Origin: Dryococelus australis
Taxonomy: Eukaryota > Arthropoda > Insecta > Phasmatodea > Phasmatidae
Assembly: GCA_029891345.1 (NCBI GenBank)
Contig: CM057009.1
Location: forward strand, 286,202,966 to 286,266,965
DNA length: 64,000 nt
Reading direction: 5' to 3'
Position 1 is the stretch's first letter. Every line of letters begins with the position of its first letter. This document shows, in pieces, positions 22,851-35,091 of this stretch. The translations under genes were made by a program, and so were the position numbers. Below the pieces are notes generated by a model, which was not told where the DNA came from, made no database searches, and saw only the letters and a list, made by a program, of their open reading frames with translations.

Positions 22851-25479
22851 GAGCAGCATGTGTCAGTACATTAATATGTTAGAAATAACATGAGGCTCAT
22901 AAAAATATCAGTCTTATTAAGCCAGTATAAATACACTGTCTGATAAAAATTAAATAATCAGGAAGACATTTTACTACTTGGCACTATTAATTATTTTCTT
23001 AAAGTTTTAAATATTGTTTTTCTATAAAAACAAATCAGGTATATAATAACATCTTGCACTCAAAAGTTGAACAGTACATTTTTTAAATGTCATTTATTTA
23101 ACAGAAATGTTTGAAATACAGTTATCAGTGGTAAATACATTTGTGATGGCGCAAACAGTTTCTAATAAGCACTCATGTTTGAGGAAAATTCACGTCCGTC
23201 GTATACTTCTTTGTACCATTTAAATTTAAATTTTGTATGCCTGTTCGGCATCGTTCTGTATTGTTATGAATTTTTAATTAGCACTATTCCTTGTAATCCG
23301 CCGAGCTTCGCCTCTTGAGTTTGCCTTTTTTAACTTAACCTTCTCTCTAGTTTCTCGCTGTAGAAATGCAGACGCTTACCTAAACTCCACACTTTTTAAT
23401 TTATGAAGGTGTCTAGGAAGGACAGTGCTTCAAGCACAAAACACCAAACATCAAACAGGGAGTGATTCCTTTGCAATTACACATGTCATCACATCACTTT
23501 ATTATAGCTGCATGGCAGTTTATCCAGAATTTTTGCATTTAACTTTAGAAATTATTTCCTTTCTTGTAACTGCAATAAATAAATAATTATACTTTAACAC
23601 TGACCGGCATGTACAGACAGTCTTTTACGAAGCTTACTGTGGAAAATTATTATTATATCTCTATAATATATTATTTTATATTCATTCTAAATGCTATTCA
23701 ACTTTCAAGTACTGTATCCTCACATAAGATAGCAGAATATATTACACAGTTTTTGCATCATAGCACGTTAAAATCACAATTTTAGAATTTTCGGAATGTT
23801 AGAATAATATAAATGTTAGTAATTACATAATTATTTAACAATGACAACCGAGAGGTCGTTTCTTATTAATTTCAAGGTATGCTCAGTAAAATTAATTTTA
23901 CAAAATATCGTACACACTTACAAATAAACAGTATGTAAATATTAAATAGTTTTAATAAATCTTAAAAAATAACGAAAACTTTACATACCATGGTTTTAAA
24001 TATTTCTTGAAGTAACACATGGTATATATCATTTCAAAGTTAATTAGGCCATTTTTTTAAAATGATTGTTACATCTCAAATCACAAAAATTGCTATGTTA
24101 ACATGTCATTTTTATGCAAGGAAATAGTATTTTTAGGTAATGTTATAAGAGAAAAAAATTTCGTTCGAATAGAAAATAATGAATGGCTTGATGGTAGGCA
24201 CCCTTAATGATAATAGATGTGCGGTCAGTGTGCCCCCATATACGACCACAATGGAAAAGTAAACAAACCACATCGCACTAAAACGAAACGTGTAGTAATT
24301 GGTAACCTCAAAACATATCGAACCCACAAAAAATAGTGAAAAGTGTTTCAAAGCATTAAACAAAAGAAACCTAAAGAATAACCAACAAAACGAACAAAAA
24401 AGAAGTGACGAAAACACCTAATTAAACACACATGCTGGATGGTCGTACATGGCACAAAATAGAGAACACAAAAAGGTTAAATACATACTAAGCTTTAAAG
24501 TAATTATAATAAGACCAGATGAAAAATTAATATATATAAAATAAGTCTGATAGTGTGGTTGTGCCTCCACTCTTTTGTTTAATTGTATTTTTTCTTTTTA
24601 TGAAAACAAGATATATATAAAATATATATATATATATAAAACACACATATACATACGAATTGAATAAATAAACAATTCCACCAAACTGAAATGCATCCAT
24701 TCGGATTTTACAGTCTTTGCCTTAACAACGAAACTATATTAACTATAGGAAAACATAAACATAATATAACCGACTGCACTTGACATACAAGCCATTTTAT
24801 TTTTGTATTAAAATATAGTTTAATATTTAACAAAACATTAGCAAATCTGGTTTATGTTGACTGGATAATATTAAGTTGAACAACGTTAATGGCCCTAGGA
24901 TGCAGCTGATACCGAATAAGCATAAAATTTAATATTAGGACATCATTAGCAACAACATAATAGATTTAACAAACGAATCATATATGCATGCATATAGTTC
25001 ATAATAACAAATTTTATATTGCCCTATATTTTTCGCACTTCGCGTGAGTTCAGCAAAAATATAGACGAAACAGAACTTCGTTCAGAAAAACTTAGCTGTG
25101 GAAGGAGACGAATGAAAGGCCCAAAAGCAAAGATACAGGACTAGAACAGGAAGGTGAGGTTACAGCAGGCCATCGCCACAACACGAAAGATGCGAAAATT
25201 CAATTTGTTGAAATCCATGAGTTATGCACATCCTGTTAACCCGTAGGTTACATAGATCATGTGGATCACTTAGACACTCTCTACAAAAGAGTGTGCCCAA
25301 AGGAAATTAGTTAAACAATACCACAATTAAAAAGGGGGTAAAAAGGCATTTGACATGTTACTAATGAGGGAAAAGACAAAATTAAAACATGTAGAAATCA
25401 TATAGTTAGTCTGCCAAAATTCCACAAATTGTTACGAAAGAAAAGCATAACCTAACTTCAGTTTCCAAATGCAATGAGC
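22851..25479. other. AT-rich DNA without recognised genes
   Basis: Only composition-driven open frames occur (for example a Phe/Leu-rich one on minus at 24417-24133). A short (AT)n tract lies at about 24610-24642. Confidence 0.35.
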
Positions 25480-26440
25480 ACTACACTGAGAAATAAAATA
25501 TAGTTCAAACATGAACTATGTTCCGAAGAACAAGCAGGCGAGAAAGCGGCGACCATGTGCCATCTTGTTCCCCTGCCAAACTAGAAGTGTCGGAAAACAA
25601 GGTTGCAGAGAACAGAGTAACGGTAAACAACACACAAACTAATAGTTAAAAAGTCGCCACTAGCTTACATGGGTGGTCCAGAAGAGATAAAAGTAAAGAA
25701 CAGAACAGCAAGAATAGACGGAATTCACGTGGACAGAAAGTGTTATTGAAGTGGTACCCCGCAGCATCCCCGTGATCACCCAAAAAAGTTGCTAATGCAG
25801 CTACGACAGAAACAGAAAGTGGAAGAGATAGCTACGGATGCCAAGACAAAGGTATTTGCGAATGCCGCAGCGTACACCCTGTTGTACGAAAAACAAATGC
25901 AGGAAACGCGGGCTTGAAAGCCTTCCTTCCAGCTAAAGGAGCAAAACTTTGAAAGTACAAATCCTGAATAGAATTAAAATAAATATTACGAACAGAATAT
26001 TCAAATTATAGAATTTAATTGCATAAATATTTAACAGCCTGAAAGAATTAAATTTGGTCGCTGAAATAGCCAGATAAACAAAATGTTAAAATATACAAAC
26101 TATTTATGAAAACGAAAACTGACAAATAGATATCCGACCGAATCGACTTCAATTATGAATTAAATAAATTTCAATATATTCGAAATGAGAATAAAGGCAT
26201 TAATCACTGCACTAATTAAAATAGTAAAGGCAATGAGAGAACTAATAATATTACTCGCAGTTGTACTAAATAATTAAAACTGAAAATTATGATTGAAAAT
26301 AGCTTAAAACAATTCACAGCAGTGGCGCCATTACAAACATAATCACAGCATAATTGAAAACTCTTAGTGACATATATTAAAACTGAAGCCTTACTTCAAA
26401 TTTCACACATGTGCCAAGTCATCTACTTCAAGAAGTTATG
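25480..26440. repeat. Unidentified dispersed repeat, copy A
   Basis: Matches 42,980-44,070 in order and orientation. Shared landmarks include AAGTCGCCACTAG (25651), GATGCCAAGACAAAGGTAT against GATGCTGGGACAAAATAT-like sequence, GCGTACA, TTGAAAGTACAAATCCTGAATAGAATTAA against TTGGAAGTACGATTTCTTGACTGAATCGAA in the partner, and CTTCAATTATGAATTA (26150). Identity is perhaps 60-65 percent with many indels. No coding capacity, tRNA head or terminal repeat was seen. Confidence 0.65.
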
Positions 26441-27029
26441 TGGGTGTACTCCATTTTCCTGCTAAACAAACTGTCCCGCCAGCCCGAAGAGCTTAATTCC
26501 TGTCCCCGTTTATGGTGCTATAAACTGTGAAAATATACGTCAATATATCTTGTAATTATTACGTGAAATATCTTTGAACTGTTAAAAAATAATAATACTT
26601 GCAATATGGACTGCTATGAACAACGTACCACGCCTAGTGAATTGGGCCGAGCGAGTAGGTATTGAACACTGTGGTGAAAAATAAACTTCTCCTAAATTGG
26701 GACTGCAATATAGCCAAAGTTTTTAAAATTGAATTTCCCCGTTACTTTCTTGCAGGCACGTTTGTATGAAACTACGCATGTAAAACGACGTTTCGTTCAC
26801 GTTAAAGCTATAGTCAAGAAACGTGAAAATAGTAGCCTGTATTTTTGGAACACTGGTTGAAGATTATTAAAGAAATGTTACTGGAACGTGGGCCTAATAT
26901 TAGCGAAGAATTAACACTACTCTGCTGCGGAAAATACCTTGCAGAACTTTTCTCAAGTTGACTCGTTCTCCTCCAAGTAAACAGGCCACGCACATCTAAC
27001 CTCAACCAGGTGCAAGGCTATACTGGCTC
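26441..27029. other. No gene recognised
   Basis: AT-rich, with only short minus-strand open frames. A weak continuation of the copy A repeat may extend to about 26,450. Confidence 0.3.
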
Positions 27030-29475
27030 GCAGCGCTCTCCGCTCGCGAGGCCGTCACTCGCCCCCTCGTGCCAGCATCCAGAACTACGCGTACGTCTGG
27101 CATGTTCCATAAACTCTTTGTATCTTGCCTCTCCGTGATATTTAGAGCCGCATATTGGGGTGAATAAATAAGTGCCTGCCAGCCTGAATAATCGTGCAGT
27201 CTTCCTCTACAAGTGATGCGGGCTGGCTGGCGAGGGGATGACGTCGAGATCGCAATCCGCAGTTTTTCTTCATGGCGCTAGGCGCGGCAATTTTGAAAGT
27301 TGAAAAGATAAGTAATTTTTTAGTGTGTTGTTTTTAGTACGTTGCCCTTGATAATTAATAGATTACTTACATAGTTGGAATGTTGAATGGTAGAAATCTT
27401 TATGTCTCACCTGCTTTTGGAAGTGTAGGTCTTTTTTAATAGTTACTTTTAATGTTCTGGCATATCTTAGATATTCAGGGAAAGTGATTCTTCGCCCTTA
27501 ATATTATAACTATCATTTATTGCTGTTTTTAATAGATTTTGTAACAGGTGATTTTTCTGGGCAATGAATCATGTGTGCCCCATTGAAGGTAAATACTTTT
27601 TTGAAGATTGGTAATTTTTTTAAGTGTGGTAGTAACCGCATTTTTCTATTCTCTGTCAATAGAGGGGATCGTAGTGAATTTTTAAAATGTAAATTGTATT
27701 CCAAAGTTGTCTGTTTTTAGTAGTTGCTTGTTACGGTTTTGCTGTTTTTGTCTCTCATGGTTCGTTTTGAAAGAGTTGTATTATAGTTGCTGTGATTTTG
27801 TTGCGACAGGTTAAGATATTTGATTTTCTGTATGTTGCAGTATATTTTCCTGCCTTGCCCCAGTTTGGCAGCATCAAGCAGTATTACCCTATATTGGAGA
27901 AAATAATTCCTTTTGTGTAATCTTTTTGTAACCTAATACATGATATTTTTTTCTGGATTGTGTGTCTGGTGTTGCCTGTAGGTTTGTGTAACCTTTTCTG
28001 CCTTTTCCTAATCCTTGGTATGTCCCAAAGGGGAGTAACCAAAAACTGCGCCACTCTGCTGAAAGCAGAGTTGTACACATCCTATTGACCATTCTCTGAG
28101 TTGGTTGGGTGTTTGTAAATGATTAGAAACTAATTTTCTATTTGGAAATGTTTAAAGGTACCGCCTGTCTGCAGAACCTCTCGAAGGAGACCCTAGGTCA
28201 AATTCTTAAACAGCTCAATGTCCCTGGTGTACCAGAGGGGGCTACCTTAGATGAACTAAGAGCACATGCATGGGTCTTGGCATGTGAGCAGGCTCGTGGT
28301 GGAAGTAAAGATAGTGGTGAGTATTCTACAAGTTCTCCCAATATTGGTGATCTTTCTCCTATGTCTAGTAAGCATGTAGGGAAAATATTGGCAGATATTC
28401 CTATTCTTAATAGTTGCGCTGCAGTTGAAGTAGTAAAGTTTTTGCAACAAATTACTTTATTAGTTGAAACACAGTCTTTTGCATTGCATGTTGTTTTGTC
28501 TGTTGTAGTGATTCATATGCCTACAGAGTTACAGCCAATTTTTATTAAGGCTAGAGAATCTAATGCACCTTGCGATACATTAGTCAAATAGGTGTTTGAT
28601 TTTTTTGATAGTGAACATATTATGACCATATTATGACATATGACCACCTAAGTCGTTTGTTCCTCCAACAAACCCAACAACCCGGAAAACTCTATTGACA
28701 TACTTAGGTAAAATAGAGTGCTTGGTAGAAATTTTAGGTTTGCCATTCAGGGAATCGGAATTTATAGAGAGTGTTAGATCATGTGTTGCCCCAGTACCAG
28801 CCCTATGAATTCTCTGGCGATAGTCCCAAAACTTTGTGCTCAATGAGAGAGTTGTTTCGCCGTGTGGATGTGAGCATACAGGTGAAAGAATGTGGAGGGA
28901 ATATAGCTAGTAATGGCCGTGTGCAGGAAGATAAACCCTCTAAATCGGTAAAAATTAGGTTTTATTATAAATGCGGGAACATAATCATAAAGCCTACCAG
29001 AGTAAAGTAAAAAAGTTTCAAGGAGATATTTAGCAGAATAAATCAGTAGGAAATGGCAGACCCCCAGTGACTTGTTTTGGTTGTGGTGAGCATTGGCATA
29101 TTAAGCCCCAATGTCCTAATCAGGAGCAGCAGAAAATTATCCATCTTCAAGTTGTGCGAAGTAACAGAGTAACTAGGGGAAGTTATGGTTTTCAGAAAAA
29201 AGGAGACGTAAATAAAACTGGCTCCAAGCCAAATAAACAAAATAGTACAATTCGGGACCACAAGATGTTTAGCCTCCCGTTTGTTTTAGCGAAAATAGAG
29301 ACTGCTGAAGAACCGGTTCTTATTGATAGTGGTTGTTCGGTGTCCTTGATTAATCAATGCTTCTGTAATAAGTTGTTTAGAGAAAACCCAGTAGGAGTGA
29401 TGACTGTTAAACATAATGAGATAACAGTTTTTCGCTTGGGGAATGGAGGTGTGATGCACTCATGTGCACTACTGA
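27030..29475 (+). mobile_element. 5' part of an LTR retrotransposon, truncated by a Polinton
   Basis: A GC-rich stretch (27,030-27,290) with AATAAATAAG at 27,163 and a GC-rich leader after about 27,215 looks like the end of a 5' LTR and the start of the untranslated leader. About 900 bases later come gag with a zinc knuckle and the start of the aspartic protease. The reading frame is then cut at 29,475, exactly where the terminal repeat of Polinton copy 1 starts. No reverse transcriptase is present. LTR limits are uncertain. Confidence 0.6.
28148..29475 (+). pseudogene. gag: gag-pro of LTR retrotransposon (truncated)
   Basis: The first frame (ATG at 28148 to 28591) starts MFKGTACLQNLSKETLGQIL and has the helix-turn-helix-like N-terminus and Leu-rich capsid segments seen in Ty3-type Gag. 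After a stop at 28589 the sequence continues in other frames. A CCHC zinc knuckle, CFGCGEHWHIKPQC, lies at about 29070-29111. An earlier knuckle (YYKCGNIIIK, about 28961) has lost a Cys and the His. Protease follows with VLIDSGCSVSLI (29308-29343), keeping the Asp-Ser-Gly triad. The frame ends at a TAG (29478-29480) supplied by the inserted Polinton. Roles: particle formation, RNA binding and polyprotein cleavage. Later pol genes are absent. Confidence 0.78.
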
Positions 29476-29990
29476 AGTAGGTGTGTTTTAAGAAGGCTGG
29501 CACACACCACTTTTTGTGGTAATTTAACCCGAAAGTACAACAAAACATAATAACTTTTACTTGCTATTTGTAATTAAAGTAAAGGGAAAAAAATTAAAAC
29601 TCAAAATCTGAAATTTAGTGAAAAAACATTAAAAATCAAGCAAATTTAAACTAAAAACAAACAGTTTAATCATTTTCTAAAGCTGCTTTTTCATTTTGTT
29701 AGAACCAACAATTTTTTTGTTGAAAAAACAAGCAATTTTCATCGAAAATCAAGTAATTTAAGCTCAAAATCGCACAAACTTTTACAATATTTCACAAAAG
29801 AGCCATGTAGAATTTTTAATCGTATAAAAACAAACACTTTACACCAAAAATACAAGAATAATAGCATTAACAATTGCTTGCTCTTTTTAATGAAAGTGTA
29901 AGAAAAAATTAAAAACTGAAAGTATTAAATTCGATGGAAAAATTATCAAAATCAAGCAAAATATTCAAAAGATAATTGATAGATTAAAAA
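29476..29990. repeat. Left terminal inverted repeat of Polinton copy 1
   Basis: Aligns by eye with 46,881-47,395. Shared strings include GGCTGGCAC against GAGCCAGCAC, GAAAGTACAAC, ACTCAAAATCTGAAATT and AATCAAGCAAATT. AATCAAGCAA-type words recur many times, as in copy 2. The right partner survives only as an inner fragment at 40,240-40,340. Confidence 0.75.
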
Positions 29991-30500
29991 TAATTGAATT
30001 TGTAAAATTTAAGACAACTCTAAATCATGCATTGATTTACCATTTCTCATTCCTTTTAAGCCTTTATACGTTATAAAATTTTGATTATAATTTACTAACT
30101 TACAGCCTTTTTATCAAACAGACTTACACAGCGATCTGATAAAGTAATTTTAAACTTTCATCAAGAATACAACTAATTTTTTTCCAAACATAGAATCATA
30201 AATTTGAAAATCTGTAGCAACATACTTTTTATTTCTAGATCCTATAGTTAAGTCAACTTAAATGAGTTGTTAAACTTGGCATGCAGAGATTCCATTTTTA
30301 TGTTTATTTAAAAGGAAAAAAAAATTATAATAAAAAATTAGTTTTACAATTTTAATAATAATATCTCATTATTATTTTAATTGCATTATGTTACTTTTAT
30401 TATTTTGATTATTATTATTTTAATTTTATTAATTTGATTATTATTTTTATTATTAAAATGAATAATTTATTATGATTTTTCCTTTCAAATAAACGAAAAA

Positions 30501-30931
30501 ATGGAACTGCTGCATGCTAAAGAAATGGAAAATAGTACCACATCTAAGCAATGTAAAAAGTGTGGCGAAGTATTAAACATAGAAAATTTTTATTTTAATA
30601 ACTTCACAAAAGATAAGCTTTATAACATCCATAAAAAATGTTGCAGTGAAAAAGGGACAGAGTATTACGAATTAAATAAAGAGAAGGTATTATGTGAATG
30701 TGGAAAATATGTTTATAATTCATCCCTTAACGCACACAAAAAATTCTAAATTTCACAGTAAGGCACTATATAATTTAAATGAAACTCAACACAATAATTA
30801 GCCAACAAAAACTATTTTATCGCTATAAAAATATTAAGGACAAAAATATAACAAAATGTAAAGCTTGTTATGATAAATATATGAAGAAATATATGAAGGA
30901 ATATAATCATAGTAAGAAGTTAAATAATTAA
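30501..30931 (+). pseudogene. Polinton zinc protein with CxxC...CxxC modules, copy 1
   Basis: The ATG frame 30501-30749 has KQCKKCGEVLNIENFYFNN, then HKKCC, then LCECGKYVYN. A second module continues in another frame to 30931 with TKCKACYDKY and a Lys/Tyr-rich tail (YMKEYNHSKKLNN). The repeated plan C-x2-C-G-x-IENF-x(n)-C-x2-C with a C-x-C-GKYV centre also occurs in copy 2 (47808-48254). Such small zinc-binding proteins accompany polymerase genes in Polintons and some large DNA viruses. Function is unknown, with nucleic-acid binding likely. There is one frameshift in the middle. It sits just inside the left terminal repeat. Confidence 0.65.
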
Positions 30932-31051
30932 TGCTATTAATATTAACTAAAACTTTTGTGTTATTTGATCAAAAAAATAAGTAAGGTACAAAATAATCCA
31001 TTAAAATTAAAATACAGTTAAATAAGTTTTCTATAAAATACAACTATAAAA

Positions 31052-33412
31052 ATGGAGGCGAATAATATTCCAGCTAAGCTGGGTGAGAAGACAGTGCGGG
31101 AGCTAAACAATATAGGTAGAGATTTAAAAAATAAATATAGCTATAATCTAAGGAATGATGATTTAATTGGACAATGGTTACTCTAAGGAAAGATGATTTA
31201 ATTACAGCTATTATACCATATAGTATATACTAGAAAAAGCAAAAGAAATTTTAAAAAATTACCATTTTTATGCTAATATCGAAAAACTATATTCAATAGA
31301 TAGAAATGAATTAAAAGAAATGTTCCCATTTACAAATATCGTATTCCTAAAACTTATAAATAAAAGCCAGCGGGTAAAAGAAGGGAAAACGAAGCATATG
31401 TTTACAAATTTACCTTCAGCTGATGTATAATATACAATGAAATATCAATTACATGAATCATCTGGTTTTTGTTATATTGTATATAATAATGGTGATTATA
31501 AGCCTCCAGTAGTATATCGAGGCTCAAATGCACATAAAAATTTATACAATCAATTGAAAGAGAATTAGAAGAAATTGGTGAAATATATTTACAAATTGAA
31601 ATAATGCACCCCCAAAAAAGAAAAAAAATATTATACGGGGAATCAGAAGCATGTATGTACTTTATGTGGATATGAATATACAGACGACAATAAAAAAAAG
31701 TACATCATCATGATCATATAAGTGAAATATTCATAAATCCAGTATGTAATAATTGTAATCAACAATTTAAATTACCTAATTTTGTTCCAATTTATTTTTC
31801 AAAATTTTGCAGGCTATAATTCACATTTATTTGTTAAAGAGATATTATATGATGAACAAAATATAGATTTTATTGTAAATAATGAAGAAAAGTTCATTAC
31901 TTTTGAGAAAAAAACAGAAAATTTAAAAATGAAATTTTTTGACACATTTAAATTTATGGCCAGTAGTTTAGATAAATTATCATCTAATTCAATAAAGATC
32001 ACATGAAAAACATACAAAAACATTATCCAAAAGAACTAGTGAATTTAGTTATTAAAAAAGGGCGTTAATCCATATGAGTATATGGATAGTTGGAAGAAAT
32101 TTGATGAATATAGACTTCCAAAAAAAAAGTGAATTTTACAATAAATTAAACGAATCTGATATAACTGACAATGATTTTGAGCATGCAAAACTTGTATGGA
32201 ATAAATTTAATATTAAAAAATGTTGGTGAATAATATGACATATTTAAAAAGTGACATGTTATAAGCAGATGTGTTTGAAAATTTTAGAAATACGTGTATA
32301 TATGCATATGATTTAGATCCTGCATGATATCTTACAGCACCAGGATTACCTTGGGATACAATGTTTAAAATTACTTATCAATCCCTAGAATTATTAAATA
32401 ACTGTGATATGATTTTAATGACTGAAAATTTAATTAGAGGTGGACTATCACAATGTTGTAACCAATATGTTAAAGCTAATTAAAAATATTTAGAAGATTT
32501 TAACTCTAATCAAGAATCAAATTATTTAGCATACCTCGATGCTAATAATCTATATGGTTGGGAAATGTCACAATATTTACCACATAGTAGTTTCGATTGG
32601 GTTTATTATACATTAAATGATTGGGATTACTGGTGTAAAAAACATTTGATTTAGTGGATGATTCTGAGTATGGTTATATATTAGAAGTTGATTTAGAATA
32701 TCCACAAGAACTATATAATTTACATTAAGATATACCAGTTTGTCCAGAAAATAATATAGTTTCAGGAACACAACCATCTAAATTATTAACAACTTTACAT
32801 AATAAAGAAAAGTATGTAATTCACATTCGTAATATAAAACAGTGTCTAAGTAGTGGTTTAAAACTTACTAAAATACATAGAATATTAACGTTTGGTCAGT
32901 CTGATTGGCTGAAAAGGTATATAGATTTGAATACAGAGATGAGAACTAATGCTAAAAATGACTTCGAAAAAAAAAACTGATGAATTATTCTGTGTTTGGT
33001 ATAACAATGGAAAATATAAGAAACAGAGTTGATGTAAAACTAGTATCAGATGCAGAAAAATGCGAAAAATTAATAGGGAAACCAATTTCAAAAGAAGTAC
33101 TATATTAAATGAGAATCTTGCGGCCTTGCATATCAATAAAATAAATGTAAGATTTAGTAAACCAATTTATGGGGGTATGTCAATGTTAGACATATCGAAA
33201 GAATTAATGTGTGATTTTCATTATAATGTAATAAAACCAAAATATTGCGATAACATTGAATCATATTACCAAGATAATGACTCATACACTTAGAACATAA
33301 AAACTGAAGTTTTTTTATGAAGATATGAAGTAGATGTTAGATAAATTTGATACAAGTGATTATCCAAATTACAATTATTTATAACATGCCTCAAATAAAT
33401 AAACAAGTTTTA
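31052..33412 (+). pseudogene. Type-B DNA polymerase A of Polinton copy 1 (C-terminus lost)
   Basis: Starts MEANNIPAKLGEKTVREL with a short SAP-like region (LRNDDLIGQ). The exonuclease part follows, with a Cys/His insertion (HDHISE, VCNNCNQQFKLP at about 31,705-31,775). Exo II reads FQNFAGYNSHLF, with Asn in place of the usual Asp, and then DTFKFMASSLDKL. Polymerase region: LPWDTMFKIT, MILMTENLIRGG, motif A YLDANNLYGWEMSQYL (32,527-32,574), motif B region MNYSVFGITMENIRNRVD, FSKPIYGGMSMLDISKEL, and motif C as YYQDNDSYT (33,262-33,288), which keeps both Asp. The gene stops matching copy 2 at 33,412, so the C-terminal domain is absent. The family is the protein-primed DNA_pol_B_2 type that replicates Polintons. 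Many stops and frameshifts are present. Confidence 0.85.
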
Positions 33413-35090
33413 AAGGCCGTTCACGTTAAAGTGAGCACTCTAGAAACCAACCTTTGAAAAAAACCACCGCCCGCTACTGCGAATGTATTACCACGTGTGT
33501 CACCACACAGGCCGAAAATATTTATTCTTTAATTCGCCGAGGAGAGATGAAGCCGTGCAAGGTGATCGAACGAGTGGCAGAAATGATGAAAATTTCAACT
33601 GCAACTGTCCGGAAGTAATTGTAAATGTGTTTTTACGACGTGTTTTCGCAACTTATCCCCAGTAACAAACGTGAAAAAGAACAAGTATAAATCGACTGTT
33701 AGTAACTTGATATTATAAATGGAAAGTTAAATAACAATTATAAAGTAAATGAACGACACCACAAATGCAACATTAATATATCCATGTGAGTTTGCGAAGT
33801 ACATGTTATATTCTAAGTTTGACAAATAATATTAAAAGGTATCTGTACTTACCTACCTACGCCCATCTGTTTAACCTTTATTTCAAATATTTCATTATAA
33901 CAAGTGCAAATTTGGCATGTCAATGAATATACGCAATTTTACACATTTTATATCGCTGTGTAGTTTTACAATAAAGGCCTAACCTCAAACTTGTGTTCTA
34001 TTCATCTCAAATTACAGTGTTAAGTTTTACTATTGTTAACATAACATAAACGTCGCAATTTGATTCTACACCAAAGGTGTTCCAACATTTAAACTATAAA
34101 ATCTTGAAGCTGGTTTTGTTAACTATAGACATATAGCTGTGCTTGTTGCCGACATTCTTTGTTATGCAAGTGTAGGCCTAATTGTTTAATTTGGAAATGC
34201 TTGCCGTGATAAAAATTTGAACGTATTTACAATTAATTGTCAACAGTTAGGCTTTTAGAACAATTCCGTGTTTAAATTTCGAAATTGATGTCCGACAAGA
34301 CAACTTGCTACCTTTTGTGAAATATCAACGAATATAGTATGTGTTATTAGGTAGGCATAATTGTTTGTAATATCTACCACTTTGGCCACAAAAATATTGT
34401 AGTTATTGAAATTTAATGTAACTGTAAATTACACGCCATAGTCAACACACCAGACTCCCAGAGCTCCTGTTTACTTGCGAGTGCATGTTTTGTAAAGGTT
34501 AGATTACATTACACAATGTATGTGTTAAATTAAATATTTCTAAAGAAGCTGTATGAGCTAGCTTTCAATAAGTGCCGGGCTACAATTGACATACCAAACA
34601 CATTCACAGTTATAGTGATAAGCACATACAAAACACAAAAGCACAGTGGCCTTGCTACAATTGATATAACGATAATAGTATTTGTTTACGTTGCTACATT
34701 TGTACTGAAGATATTAAGGTCTGTAAATAGAGTTGGTAGTGGGTTTTTTCAAAAATAAATATCATCAATTGATCTAAAATATTTTTTAAATGGTAAATTA
34801 TTTACATTTCAATTTTTACTTTAAACATTACCTAAAAGTGTTACAAAACGTCCGCGGTTGTGATCATCCATAAATAAACAAAATAAAATATCTTTCCTAG
34901 GAATGAAGTCCAAATACACACTTTCCTGATTTGTAAATACTTTTTTCAATTGATAACATAGTATAAGTGTAGGCGCTTCTGATTGGCTGTTTATTGACGC
35001 ACAGCTATAGTAACAAGGAAAGTTAAACCAAGTGCTTATCGCTATGCTCAGTAACTTGCTTGTATGTATTACTTTTATAATTTGTCCATA
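33413..35090. other. 1.7-kb stretch of unknown origin inside Polinton copy 1
   Basis: Polymerase A similarity ends at 33,412 and polymerase B similarity starts at about 35,092. Between them composition and word use change (for example AGTGTAGGCCTAATTG, CCACCGCCCGCTACTG). No Polinton protein, transposase or clear terminal repeat was found. The short plus frame 33483-33665 matches nothing I know. It could be an inserted element or host DNA brought in by recombination. Confidence 0.45.
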
Positions 35091-35091
35091 A

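Noticed and set aside
24133-24417. 94-codon hydrophobic minus frame
   Set aside because: Phe/Leu/Ser-rich from reading A-rich DNA backwards. No start context or homologue seen.
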